DNA of 64,000 bases from Saprospiraceae bacterium UBA6168. Its GTDB lineage: Bacteria > Bacteroidota > Bacteroidia > Chitinophagales > Saprospiraceae. Positions 1-7,818 of this stretch are shown here, in pieces. Made by a program: the position numbers and the translations under genes. Each line of letters starts with the position of its first letter. Positions within the stretch are counted from its first letter, which is position 1. The stretch is taken from contig DIUC01000039.1 in assembly GCA_002435785.1 (NCBI GenBank), positions 1-64,000 of the forward strand, in the 5' to 3' direction. The notes beneath the pieces were generated by a model. That model was not told the origin of the DNA and ran no database searches. It saw only the letters and a list, made by a program, of their open reading frames with translations.

Positions 1-22
1 CTCATAAAAGTGTACAGTAGCG

Positions 23-30
23 TAACTTTG
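23..30 (+). promoter_or_regulatory. Bacteroidota-type -7 promoter box
   Basis: TAACTTTG fits the Bacteroidota TAnnTTTG box. It ends 20 bases before the ATG at 50, which would give a leader of roughly 15 bases. This supports the ATG at 50 as the true start of the next gene even though that gene lacks a signal peptide. The -33 element would fall at or beyond the window edge. Confidence 0.5.
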
Positions 31-49
31 CATAATTATCATTTCAACA

Positions 50-1441
50 ATGCAAAAGCTGGCAAACTGCCAGTATTGGGAACCTGTCGGGGGTGGTGTC
101 AATCGTCATGTAAGGGCATTTTATGCAGATACAATTAGCAATGGACTTTATTTGGCGGGGACATTCAAATTTGCCAATGGCGAAGAAGTTAACGGAATTG
201 CAATGTGGAATGGCGAGGAGTTTGAGGCACTTGGAACGGGTTCTGATAACTGTGTAAATTTTTCTTGCCCTGGCTTTTTGAGTGTAATGCAGTACAAAGA
301 TGAACTGTATTGTTCCCATCTTGGCTTTAGCATAGGAGGTGTACAATCACATAGCATTGCTCGTTGGGATGGCATTCAGTGGGATTCTGTTGGTGGAGGT
401 GTGAAAAACGAAAATGGAGGAGGAGCCATCATTTGGGAGCAAATGGTACATGATGATGAACTATATATAATGGGGAGATTTACATACGGTGGCAATGTAT
501 TTTCCCCCGCCATTATTAAGTGGGACGGACAAGCATATTTGCCAATGGATTTCCCTTATATTGAACCCTTGACAAATATCTCTCCTCAAATTTTAGGAGC
601 TGTAATTTTTCAAAACGAGCTGTATGTAGGGGGACAATTTGCGTCAGGAACGAATATCCAAGACCATGTTGATGTCGCTAAATTTGATGGTCAAAATTGG
701 CAGCCAGTTGGAGGGGGAATAAAAGGAGCAGTGGGCGATATCAACGACTTGTTTGTTTATAAGGATGAACTATATATCTGCGGAAATTTCAGAAAATCGG
801 GTGGCAACGCCGGAAATGGAATAATGAAGTTAAATGGTGAAACTTGGGTGGATGTTGGAGGTTCATTCGATGAAGAAACAGTCGTTGCGCATCAAATGAT
901 AGAATATCATGGTGACATGTACGTTTTTGGTACTTTTAACTACGTTGGAGGAGGTGTCAAAGCAAGTAATGTGGCTAAATGGAATGGGGAAAAATGGTGT
1001 GGGCTACCAAATGAATTTGATAGAAGAATTGAGCGAGCCATCGTATTGAAAGACACCATATTTATTGGAGGTTGGTTCAATTTTATTGATGGTGATAGCA
1101 TTCCTTATCTGGCTAAATGGTTTGGCGACTATGTGGATACATGTCAGACAGTTACAGGAACCATACTTGGACAGAAGGCTGTTGACTATCTGACTTTTTC
1201 TCCGAATCCCTTCCTTGATAATTTCAATCTTTATTTACCAGAAAGCTTTACTGTGGCAACCTTAACCATGTACAGTTCCACAGCCCAACCCATCCACGCT
1301 CAAAGCATCCAAGCTGGCTGGAACATGGTGAGATTGGCATCCCTCCCCCCCGGCCTCTACTTCTACGAAGTGCGGGACGCTTGCCTGCCGGGGCAGGAAG
1401 GGAAGTTGCTGCAATCGGGGAAGCTGGTGAAGGTGGAATGA
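50..1441 (+). CDS. WNG-repeat surface protein with T9SS sorting domain
   Basis: Seen: at least six degenerate repeats ending in W-[ND]-G-x2-W-x2-[VL]-G-G-G (for example 'WDGIQWDSVGGGV' and 'FDGQNWQPVGGGI'), with 'ELY' strands between them, as in Kelch/beta-propeller-like proteins. The last 80 residues form a T9SS type A sorting domain: 'FSPNPFLDNF', then 'LPPGLYFYEVRD', then 'SGKLVKVE'. Proteins of this type are exported by T9SS and anchored or released at the cell surface; the ligand is unknown. Odd: no Sec signal peptide follows the ATG, and an in-frame stop lies at 5-7, so no longer start exists in this frame. A GC palindrome at 1384-1397 adds residues to the sorting domain. Either the 5' end was lost or the protein is no longer exported. 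Confidence 0.8.
   Translation: MQKLANCQYWEPVGGGVNRHVRAFYADTISNGLYLAGTFKFANGEEVNGIAMWNGEEFEALGTGSDNCVNFSCPGFLSVMQYKDELYCSHLGFSIGGVQSHSIARWDGIQWDSVGGGVKNENGGGAIIWEQMVHDDELYIMGRFTYGGNVFSPAIIKWDGQAYLPMDFPYIEPLTNISPQILGAVIFQNELYVGGQFASGTNIQDHVDVAKFDGQNWQPVGGGIKGAVGDINDLFVYKDELYICGNFRKSGGNAGNGIMKLNGETWVDVGGSFDEETVVAHQMIEYHGDMYVFGTFNYVGGGVKASNVAKWNGEKWCGLPNEFDRRIERAIVLKDTIFIGGWFNFIDGDSIPYLAKWFGDYVDTCQTVTGTILGQKAVDYLTFSPNPFLDNFNLYLPESFTVATLTMYSSTAQPIHAQSIQAGWNMVRLASLPPGLYFYEVRDACLPGQEGKLLQSGKLVKVE
1384..1397. repeat. GC-rich palindrome inside a coding sequence
   Basis: CCTGCC-GG-GGCAGG is a 6-bp inverted repeat with a 2-base loop, lying in frame in the sorting domain of the preceding gene. It encodes the residues 'CLPGQ' between 'YEVRD' and 'GKLLQSGK', a spot where related domains normally run straight on. 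It looks like a small inserted palindromic element. Confidence 0.5.
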
Positions 1442-1491
1442 GCGGGGTTTGTGGCCTCGTTTTGCGGAGCAGGCAAAAACCCCTTTCACAC

Positions 1492-3393
1492 TCATTCATT
1501 TGCCTTCAACAATTCTGCGGCGATGTTCATGAAATCACGCTCCGTCACCAAGCCCGCCAGCTTATTGCCGTGCACTACCAAAAGGCAGCCCAAAGGGTTT
1601 TTCTTCAGCATTTCCAATGCTTCCGTGGTTTTGGTTTGTGGCGAAACGGTGACCAATTCCCTTTCCATGATGTCCCGGACGGGGATGTTGGTGCCGTCTT
1701 TGTGGTTGCTGTAATAGACCATGAGGAGCTTGCAGGTGAGCAACCCGGTCAGTTCGCCGAGGTTGTTTTCGACGGGGATGTGCCGGATGTTTTTCCAGTA
1801 CATTAGGTTGGCAGCGAGCTGAATGGGGTCGTCCTCGGTGACAGTAAATAGCTCGGTCTTCATGATTTGTTCGATGGTCCAATAGCGGTTTTTCCAGTTG
1901 CCCGCCTCCGTTTTTTCCGGCAAGTCCCAGGTATGCACCGGATTGCCTTCCTGCTGCCGACGTGATATGCCCGCAGTGAGGGCAACCAGGGCTTCGTCCT
2001 TGGTCACTTCCTTGCCGAGCTTTTGGTAGGCATCCAGTATCCACTGAGAGCCTGTCTTGCCGGTTTTTACCCTTTCTTCGATGGTGCCGAGCAGGCGGTC
2101 AATATCTGCCACATCTACCGCTGCCTTGGCGAGGCCCTCCCTGGCAATGGGCAACAACTCCTTGACTATCAGTTCATCGGCTCTTATTTGCTTGTCGGTG
2201 TTCGCCCAATAGAAATTGGCGCCCAGCCCCAACCGGGCAGCATGGAGAAAATTCCGCTTGGCCACGTCGAAGTCCATGTGCTGGGCGATGTTGGCATATT
2301 CGGGGGGCATCCCCTTCATCAGGCCGAGCCAGAAGGCGGCGTTGGCCACCTCGTCAATGATGGTGGGGCCTGACGGCAACACCCGGTTTTCGATGCGCAG
2401 GTGCGGTTTACCTTCGGTAATGCCATAGCAGGCACGGTTCCAGTTATAGACCGTGCCATTGTGCACACAAAGCTGGTCGAGCTTGGGCACACCGCCCTGT
2501 TCGAGCACCTCCAGAGCGTTCTCCAAGCTGTTGCTGGCGAAAATCGGCCTATGGCGGACGGCGTTTTCCCGGTAAATGTCCAGCACGGAATCCTTTATCC
2601 AATGGGTGCCGAGGTCAACCCTCGGCGATTGGTCACGGTACTTGCTCGATGTGCTGCGCACGTCGGTTGACTGCTGGAAGAGCGCAATCCGGGTCTCCCG
2701 CCAAAGGCGCTTGCCGAGCAGTAGCGGTGAATTGGTGGCACCCGCCATGAGCGGGGCGGTGATGGCCATAGCCCAGTTGTACGCTGCCGCAAAGTCATCG
2801 GGCGGCAACTGGTAGTGCACCTGAAAGCTCGTGTTGCTGCTTTCGTAGAAGGAATCCTCCGCCCTCGAAATCCATTCGTCCTTGCCCGCAATCCTGAACT
2901 CGAAGCTGTCGCCCCGCAAGGCGTGGAGGGCGTCCACCAAGTACTTGTAACGGGGCAGCGGGGTGATGTTCTTTAGGTCAAGGTCGCTCTGGCGGAGCGT
3001 TGGCAGTATGCCGACCAAGAGGAGGTGGGCCTGTGAGCGGTTGGCCATTTTTTCGCCCTTTGTCAACAACCGCCAGAGGTTTCGCTCCATTTTTGAGAAA
3101 CAATCGCCCGTGAACAGGAGCGGGTCGAGGTTGATTTCCATGTTGAACTGGGCAAACTCTGTAGTAAAACGGGCGTCGTTGATTCCTTCGAGTATTTCCA
3201 TCAACACGGGAGCGGGCCTCCAGTCCATGCCGACCAACGAGATTTCCTGTTCGGCACCGATGCGTTGCACATCCGTTTCAAACATGCCCCTTTCGAGCAT
3301 GATTTCCAGGGCCTTTATGTCTTGCAACAGGTGAGCTGTTGCTTTCATTCGCAAGTTTTTGTCCTTAATAATGGCAACCTTTTCTGCTCCCAT
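1492..3393 (-). CDS. GCS2-family carboxylate-amine ligase with C-terminal CBS pair
   Basis: Residues about 30-440 have the character of the glutamate-cysteine ligase 2 family (YbdK-like ATP-dependent carboxylate-amine ligases): 'GAEQEISLVG' near the start, 'FNMEINLDPLLF', and 'RIENRVLPSGPTIIDEVANA' later on. Residues about 505-630 are two CBS modules ('IEQIMKTELFTVTEDDPIQL' and 'VRDIMERELVTVSPQTKTTE'), which bind adenine nucleotides in other proteins. The likely chemistry is peptide-bond formation on a glutamate-type substrate, possibly gamma-glutamylcysteine, gated by AMP/ATP; the substrate is inferred only. The ATG at 3393 gives 633 residues. It lies downstream of trxA on the same strand and converges on the preceding gene. 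The neighbours (thioredoxin, CBS and USP proteins) suggest a redox or energy-stress role. Confidence 0.82.
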   Translation of the reverse strand: MGAEKVAIIKDKNLRMKATAHLLQDIKALEIMLERGMFETDVQRIGAEQEISLVGMDWRPAPVLMEILEGINDARFTTEFAQFNMEINLDPLLFTGDCFSKMERNLWRLLTKGEKMANRSQAHLLLVGILPTLRQSDLDLKNITPLPRYKYLVDALHALRGDSFEFRIAGKDEWISRAEDSFYESSNTSFQVHYQLPPDDFAAAYNWAMAITAPLMAGATNSPLLLGKRLWRETRIALFQQSTDVRSTSSKYRDQSPRVDLGTHWIKDSVLDIYRENAVRHRPIFASNSLENALEVLEQGGVPKLDQLCVHNGTVYNWNRACYGITEGKPHLRIENRVLPSGPTIIDEVANAAFWLGLMKGMPPEYANIAQHMDFDVAKRNFLHAARLGLGANFYWANTDKQIRADELIVKELLPIAREGLAKAAVDVADIDRLLGTIEERVKTGKTGSQWILDAYQKLGKEVTKDEALVALTAGISRRQQEGNPVHTWDLPEKTEAGNWKNRYWTIEQIMKTELFTVTEDDPIQLAANLMYWKNIRHIPVENNLGELTGLLTCKLLMVYYSNHKDGTNIPVRDIMERELVTVSPQTKTTEALEMLKKNPLGCLLVVHGNKLAGLVTERDFMNIAAELLKANE

Positions 3394-3594
3394 GTTATAT
3401 GATTTAAGCGGTGGAGCCTTCGGGGGTTAGGTATATGGGTGATTAGGACTGCCATTTCCTTCTCGTCATATTGCGCACGGGCATTGCTCCGCAACTGTAT
3501 GAAGCGGGGGGTATCGGCGCACCCTGCCATATAACCAGCCAAAGGTGGGCGAAACCCAAGTTCATACGGGGTGACGAACGACAAGTGTTTTTGG

Positions 3595-3606
3595 TGATAT
3601 TTATCA
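3595..3606. promoter_or_regulatory. Possible Crp/Fnr-type site TGA-N6-TCA
   Basis: TGATATTTATCA lies about 200 bases upstream of the GCS2-CBS gene, just past the thioredoxin stop codon. It has the half-site and spacing read by Crp/Fnr regulators and resembles the sites at 4068-4101 and 10313-10324. Such a short pattern is expected by chance about 16 times per 64 kb, so this single copy is weak. Confidence 0.25.
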
Positions 3607-3611
3607 GTCGG

Positions 3612-3917
3612 TTAAGCGAACTTTTCGAGTACCCCCTTCAACTGTGGCCCCGAAATCATGCCGACGTGCCGCCATTCTTCCTTGCCTTTCTTGAACAAAA
3701 CGAAAGTGGGCACGCCCTGCACGCCCATGCTGCCCGCAAAGGCCGAGTTGCGGTCAATGTCCACCTTGACGATGGTGGCCTTTTCACCTACCTGCTTTTT
3801 CACTTCTTCGAGCACGGGCGCCATCATGCGGCAGGGGCCGCACCAAGTAGCCGTGAAATCAATTAGCACTGGGTGCTCGCTGTTGAGCAATTCTTTGAAA
3901 CTAACTTTGTTTTCCAT
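3612..3917 (-). CDS. trxA: Thioredoxin
   Basis: A 101-residue single-domain thioredoxin. The active site 'WCGPC' is at residues 25-29 after 'VLIDFTAT', and the cis-proline motif 'VPTF' is near residue 70, so it is catalytically intact. There is no signal peptide, so it acts in the cytoplasm reducing protein disulfides. The start is the ATG at 3917. It precedes the GCS2-CBS gene on the same strand, and the stress-cluster context suggests it supplies reducing power there. A terminator-like hairpin lies upstream in the presumed leader (3965-3985), which could make its transcription conditional. Confidence 0.95.
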   Translation of the reverse strand: MENKVSFKELLNSEHPVLIDFTATWCGPCRMMAPVLEEVKKQVGEKATIVKVDIDRNSAFAGSMGVQGVPTFVLFKKGKEEWRHVGMISGPQLKGVLEKFA

Positions 3918-3958
3918 TTTAGCTGCTTTATGTTTTTTGAAAAATATCTCACCGCATT

Positions 3959-3985
3959 AAAAAAAGAGCGCCAAGAAGGCGCTCT
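3959..3985 (-). terminator. Orphan terminator or attenuator upstream of trxA
   Basis: On the minus strand AGAGCGCC, a five-base loop and GGCGCTCT are followed by seven T. The stem is a perfect 8 bp. No minus-strand gene precedes it, since 4170 onward is a plus-strand gene. It therefore terminates either a short transcript of its own or a leader of trxA, whose ATG is 42 bases downstream. Confidence 0.6.
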
Positions 3986-4067
3986 GACAATATTTAATCA
4001 CCCGAAATATGAATCTGTTAGCTCTTTTTCACACTACAAAACAACAGTTATAATGACGGTTGGTTGG

Positions 4068-4101
4068 TGACTTAACTCACTCATGCCTGTGATGTAACTC
4101 A
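4068..4101. promoter_or_regulatory. Tandem Crp/Fnr-like sites TGA-N6-TCA
   Basis: TGACTTAACTCA (4068-4079) and TGATGTAACTCA (4090-4101) share half-sites and 6-base spacing, and are nearly the same sequence. They start 22 bases apart, two turns of the helix, in the divergent region between trxA and the coiled-coil gene. The likely reader is the Crp-type HTH of the regulator at 7817-8866. The pairing and phasing make these better than chance single sites, but the assignment is inference. Confidence 0.4.
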
Positions 4102-4169
4102 TTAGGCCTCCGCTGCGATATGGACATATTTGCATTGTCAAAAATAATTCTTCACTAAATCACCTAACC

Positions 4170-4781
4170 ATGACACTGCAAGATGAATTAATGGACATCG
4201 GCAAAGAACGACTCACCCAGATGAAGGTGCTGCTGGACGAACTTCAAATCCAGATGGCGCTTGGCAAGGCCGAAGCCAAGGACGTATTTGACCGGGAACG
4301 CAAGAACTTCCTGCAATTCATTTCGGAGGAAAAGAATGTTTTGCGTCGGTCGGGCGAGGCAGCGGGCATACATCGGCAGTTGCTGATGGATAAATTTGAC
4401 GCATTGGACCTGCGGCTTGCCAAGACCCCGGCTGAAAACAAGAGGGCCTACGACGTGCAGAAGCGGGAAACCCTCCATGCCATCTACACCTTGGAACTGG
4501 CCATGAAGGAAGCCTATGGCGACGTAGGCATGGCACTGCAAGTCAAGCTGGACGTTTTCCGTGGTAAGTTGGACAACTACCGCATCAAGTTGGCATTGGG
4601 CGAGTTTGAGGCCGCAGCCGAGTTGGAACCCTTGAAGCCCGAACTGGTGGCAGCCGTGGCCGACATTCGTGAGCGGCTTAAAAAAGAAGCGGGAGCAAGT
4701 GAAAAAATTGATTCTTTCACCAATGAAATCTCGACTTCGTTTGAGCACATGAAGAAGGCTTTTTCGAATCTGCTTTCATAG
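4170..4781 (+). CDS. Duplicated coiled-coil protein, function unknown
   Basis: A 203-residue, charged, helix-rich cytoplasmic protein without signal peptide or membrane segment. It appears to be an internal duplication: 'LDELQIQMALGKAEAKD' near residue 25 matches 'LDNYRIKLALGEFEAAA' near residue 135, each followed by a long charged helix. This suggests two antiparallel helical hairpins. It is first in line with the AarF-type kinase 86 bases downstream and may be its partner. Two tandem TGA-N6-TCA sites lie 70-100 bases upstream of the ATG. No known family was recognised. Confidence 0.75.
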   Translation: MTLQDELMDIGKERLTQMKVLLDELQIQMALGKAEAKDVFDRERKNFLQFISEEKNVLRRSGEAAGIHRQLLMDKFDALDLRLAKTPAENKRAYDVQKRETLHAIYTLELAMKEAYGDVGMALQVKLDVFRGKLDNYRIKLALGEFEAAAELEPLKPELVAAVADIRERLKKEAGASEKIDSFTNEISTSFEHMKKAFSNLLS

Positions 4782-4785
4782 CGAT

Positions 4786-4846
4786 TTGGAAATTTGGAAA
4801 TTGAGGAATTTAGGCGCTTCGCAATTCCTCAATTTCAAATTTCCAA
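4786..4846. repeat. Fold-back element with microrepeat arms
   Basis: A 25-base left arm (4786-4810) pairs with a 24-base right arm (4823-4846) with one bulged G; the loop is 12 bases. The left arm contains two copies of TTGGAAAT(T). It starts 5 bases after the stop of the coiled-coil gene and lies 21 bases before the kinase gene. It could act as a processing or terminator hairpin between two co-directional genes, although no T-run follows. Confidence 0.75.
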
Positions 4847-4867
4847 CCCGCCAACCACCACCTCCAC

Positions 4868-6550
4868 ATGTCGGTCACCAATGCACATAAGCCCACCCTG
4901 ATGGGGCGCTATGAGAAAGTCATAGGCGTACTCGTGAAATATGGCTTTGCCGACATTGCCACGCACCCGCCCTTCAGCCGTTTCATTCCAAAATGGAAAA
5001 TGCTGGTACCCACCCACAACGGGGTGCCAGTGACCGAGTTCACCCGTTACGAGCGCATCCGGATGGTCTGCGAAGAGCTTGGCACTACCTTCATCAAGTT
5101 TGCCCAAATTGCCAGCAACCGGCCCGACATCCTGCCAGAAGAGCTGGTGGAGGAGCTGCAAAAGTTTCAGGACCATGCACTTCCTGTGCCCGTTGAGAAC
5201 ATCCAAGAAGTGCTGGAAAAGGAGTTGGGCGACAAGCTGGAAAAATCCTTTGAACACGTTGATTTCCAACCCATTGCATCTGCCTCCATGGCGCAGGTAC
5301 ACCGGGCTGTGCTGGTGGGTGGGCAGGAGGTGGTACTGAAAGTGCAGCGCCCTCGTATCGGCGAAACGGTGGAATTGGACATTCAAATCCTAAAAAGCCT
5401 GGCCCGGTTGCTGGAGCATCGTTTCCCGCAGTTCGACGCCTACCAACCGATGGAGTTGGTGAAAATGTTCGAGGCGAGCATACACAAAGAGCTTGATTTT
5501 ACCTTGGAAGCAGCCAATGTGCGCCGCTTCGAGGAGCAGTTCCGGGGCAACCCCGATATTTATGTACCGACGGTCTTCCCGGAGCTTTGCACCGAGAAGG
5601 TGCTTTGCATGGAGTACATAGACGGCATTAAATGCACGGATACGGCAACCCTTGGCCGCATCGGCATGACCGGCCCGCAACTGGCGCTAAAGGGCATCAA
5701 CCTTTACTTCGAGCAGGTGTTCGACCACGGCTTTTTCCACGCCGACCCCCATCCAGGAAACATCTTCGTGTTGCCCGACTCAAGGGTCTGCTTCATTGAC
5801 TATGGCATGATGGGCACGGTGATGGAAGGCGACCGGGAGCTTCTCGCCGACCTGCTCCTCGCCGTGCACGACCAAGATGTGGAAGGACTGGAGAGGGCCC
5901 TGCTCCGGTTTTCCTGGGACGAGGAGAAAATAGACCATGCCAGCCTTGAGTACGACATCGGTGAGTTTTTTCAGAACTATTCCAATATTGGCTTGGAGGA
6001 AATTGACTCGAACCAAGTCATGGCCGCCCTCAACTCCCTGTTCTTCGACTACAAAATCCGCATTCCCTCCAACTTGCTGCTGCTGCTGAAAGCGCTCGTC
6101 ATCATTGAGGGCGTGGGCCTTATGCTCGACCCCCACTACAATATCATCCAGAACATCCACCCCTTCGTGGTGAGGCTTTTGCGAAGAAAATACAGCCCTG
6201 CCAAATTGACCAAGCGAGTGGCCAAGACCATTGGCGATTTTTCCAAGCTCGCCACTTCGCTGCCGGAGGACGTGGAGGATATCATCGGGAAAATAAAGAA
6301 AGGGAAACTGCACATCGAGTTCGAGCACCGGGGCTTGGAGCCGGTCGACAATGCGCTGGATGTGGCTTCGAAGCGCATTTCTTTTGCGGTGGTGCTGGCG
6401 GCGCTCATCCTTGGCTCCTCGCTGCTCGTCATCGCCGACGTACCGCCGCACATCAAGAACGTGCCCGCATTAGGCTTCTTCGGGTTCATCATTTCGGCGT
6501 TGTTTGGCTTTAGGTGGCTGCGCTCGATTTGGAAACAGGGGAAATTTTAA
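4868..6550 (+). CDS. AarF/ABC1/UbiB family atypical kinase
   Basis: A 560-residue member of the ABC1/UbiB atypical kinase family, which in other organisms supports isoprenoid-quinone biosynthesis through ATP-dependent conformational work. Seen: the nucleotide-loop region 'IASASMAQVHRA', the invariant lysine in 'VVLKVQRP', the catalytic motif 'FFHADPHPGNIF' and the metal motif 'FIDYGMMG'. At the C-terminus there are two hydrophobic segments (about 495-515 and 525-545), as in UbiB, so it is an inner-membrane protein. The family signature KxGQ reads 'KFAQIASNRPDILP', with the glycine replaced by alanine. The ATG at 4868 is the only good start. The substrate is unknown; quinone metabolism fits the redox-stress neighbourhood. 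Confidence 0.9.
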   Translation: MSVTNAHKPTLMGRYEKVIGVLVKYGFADIATHPPFSRFIPKWKMLVPTHNGVPVTEFTRYERIRMVCEELGTTFIKFAQIASNRPDILPEELVEELQKFQDHALPVPVENIQEVLEKELGDKLEKSFEHVDFQPIASASMAQVHRAVLVGGQEVVLKVQRPRIGETVELDIQILKSLARLLEHRFPQFDAYQPMELVKMFEASIHKELDFTLEAANVRRFEEQFRGNPDIYVPTVFPELCTEKVLCMEYIDGIKCTDTATLGRIGMTGPQLALKGINLYFEQVFDHGFFHADPHPGNIFVLPDSRVCFIDYGMMGTVMEGDRELLADLLLAVHDQDVEGLERALLRFSWDEEKIDHASLEYDIGEFFQNYSNIGLEEIDSNQVMAALNSLFFDYKIRIPSNLLLLLKALVIIEGVGLMLDPHYNIIQNIHPFVVRLLRRKYSPAKLTKRVAKTIGDFSKLATSLPEDVEDIIGKIKKGKLHIEFEHRGLEPVDNALDVASKRISFAVVLAALILGSSLLVIADVPPHIKNVPALGFFGFIISALFGFRWLRSIWKQGKF

Positions 6551-6673
6551 GCTTTTTGCTCAAAGCATTAACAATAGCGGTGGTTTTCATCAATTGTAGT
6601 TGCATAACCAGAATATTCCCACCAAATTTAGGCGGTAAAAATCTTACCTTTTTCATCACTAAATTTTCACGTC

Positions 6674-7195
6674 ATGAAAGCAAAATTACTGCTACCCGGC
6701 ATCGTCCTTTTGACCGCCTTAGCTGGCTGTGACCTGTTCGACGATTCGCCTTGCGGCCCCAATCAAAACTATGATTTGTACCTGCTCGGCAGCTCGATTG
6801 TGGACTCGACCGCGGACGTCTATTATTCCTACATGGATGGAGGCAACCGGGTTTTTCAATGGAGCCATCTCTTGGAAAACGTTTGCTCGCAAGAACATGC
6901 CAAGATGGAATGCCGGGTCGCGCTGCTCGACGAAACCACTGCTGGCATCAGTGCGAGGGCCAGGGCAAGCTGGCTGTTTTTGTTCGAGGAAAACATCACG
7001 ATGACCAAAAACGGAAGCGACATCAAAGGCAAGGGAGAGGTCGGGTTGAAGCAGGCTTTCGGTGAAGATGAAGCTTGGTTTGTCCCGACGCTTGAGGTTT
7101 TCTTTCCGACCAAAGGCAGCTACGGGGCCGACACAGCCTTTTTGAAACAAAACGTCATTTCCGTGGAGATGATGGCGAAGTATCGGAAACATTGA
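6674..7195 (+). CDS. Predicted lipoprotein, function unknown
   Basis: 173 residues. The N-terminus 'MKAKLLLPGIVLLTALAGCD' is a lipoprotein signal with the lipobox 'LAGC' and the acylated cysteine at residue 19. The mature part is mixed alpha/beta with a second cysteine pair region ('CSQEHAKMEC') that could form a disulfide. No family was recognised. Upstream, at about 6645-6652, is a TACCTTTT sequence close to the Bacteroidota -7 box. It converges on the universal stress gene and is not clearly part of the stress operons. Confidence 0.75.
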   Translation: MKAKLLLPGIVLLTALAGCDLFDDSPCGPNQNYDLYLLGSSIVDSTADVYYSYMDGGNRVFQWSHLLENVCSQEHAKMECRVALLDETTAGISARARASWLFLFEENITMTKNGSDIKGKGEVGLKQAFGEDEAWFVPTLEVFFPTKGSYGADTAFLKQNVISVEMMAKYRKH

Positions 7196-7243
7196 AACAC
7201 CGATAGCGCAGGTGGGCTTTGACCTCAATTCCAAACTTGCTTC

Positions 7244-7675
7244 TCAGGCGGGCAAAACGAGTATGGGTATTTTGGACTTCTTTACCACATCTTCCCACAC
7301 GCTTCCGAAGAGGGACTCAAAAATCTTCCCGTGGTGGGCGGCCCCAAGTATTATCAGGTCAGCTTTTACATCACCAGCTTCCTCAACCAACGATTCGGCA
7401 GTATAACCTTGAATAAGCAACGCCTCGGCGTTCAAGCCCTTCTCCTCAAGGCCCTTGGCCAATGCCTGAAGTTCACGGTGTTCTTGCCGAAGTTCCTTGG
7501 CCACGTTGTCCCGGATGTATTGCGGGCCTACCTCGTACCCAACGAAGTCAGGGTCTGGTTCAGCCACGTGGACCAGCCATATTTTTGCATTGAATTTTTC
7601 AGCAAATACAGCGGCCATTTCCAACAGTCGGTTGGTCAGTTCCAAAAAATCAACAGCCACCAATATGTTTTTCAT
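7244..7675 (-). CDS. Universal stress protein, single UspA domain
   Basis: A 143-residue single UspA domain starting 'MKNILVAVDF'. The nucleotide-loop region near residues 115-129 reads 'GAAHHGKIFESLFGS'. In the canonical G-x2-G-x9-G-S/T motif the second glycine is histidine here, so ATP binding is uncertain. It is third in the minus-strand order kinase, regulator, USP, 141 bases after the regulator's stop, with the ATCCCTA heptamer array in between. Its role is likely to be a stress-survival effector of that two-component system. Confidence 0.88.
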   Translation of the reverse strand: MKNILVAVDFLELTNRLLEMAAVFAEKFNAKIWLVHVAEPDPDFVGYEVGPQYIRDNVAKELRQEHRELQALAKGLEEKGLNAEALLIQGYTAESLVEEAGDVKADLIILGAAHHGKIFESLFGSVWEDVVKKSKIPILVLPA

Positions 7676-7762
7676 GTGCTCAATAATTTAGTACCTCCGG
7701 TATAGCGTTTTTGAAATTGAAAAAACAACTCATTGATAAGCAATTCTTTGTCAATTTTTATC

Positions 7763-7818
7763 ATCCCTAATCCCTAATCCCTAATCCCTAATCCCTAATC
7801 CCTAATCCCTAATCCCTT
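7763..7818. repeat. Heptanucleotide tandem array (ATCCCTA)7
   Basis: Seven perfect ATCCCTA units (7763-7811) plus one degenerate unit that runs into the TAA stop of the response-regulator gene. It lies between that gene and the universal stress gene. Arrays of this kind change length by slippage and could alter mRNA stability or regulator-USP coupling; no effect is shown. Confidence 0.95.

Noticed and set aside
7763..7818. Telomere-like repeat or chromosome end
   Set aside because: The unit resembles plant-type telomere repeats, but it lies inside a normal bacterial operon with genes on both sides.
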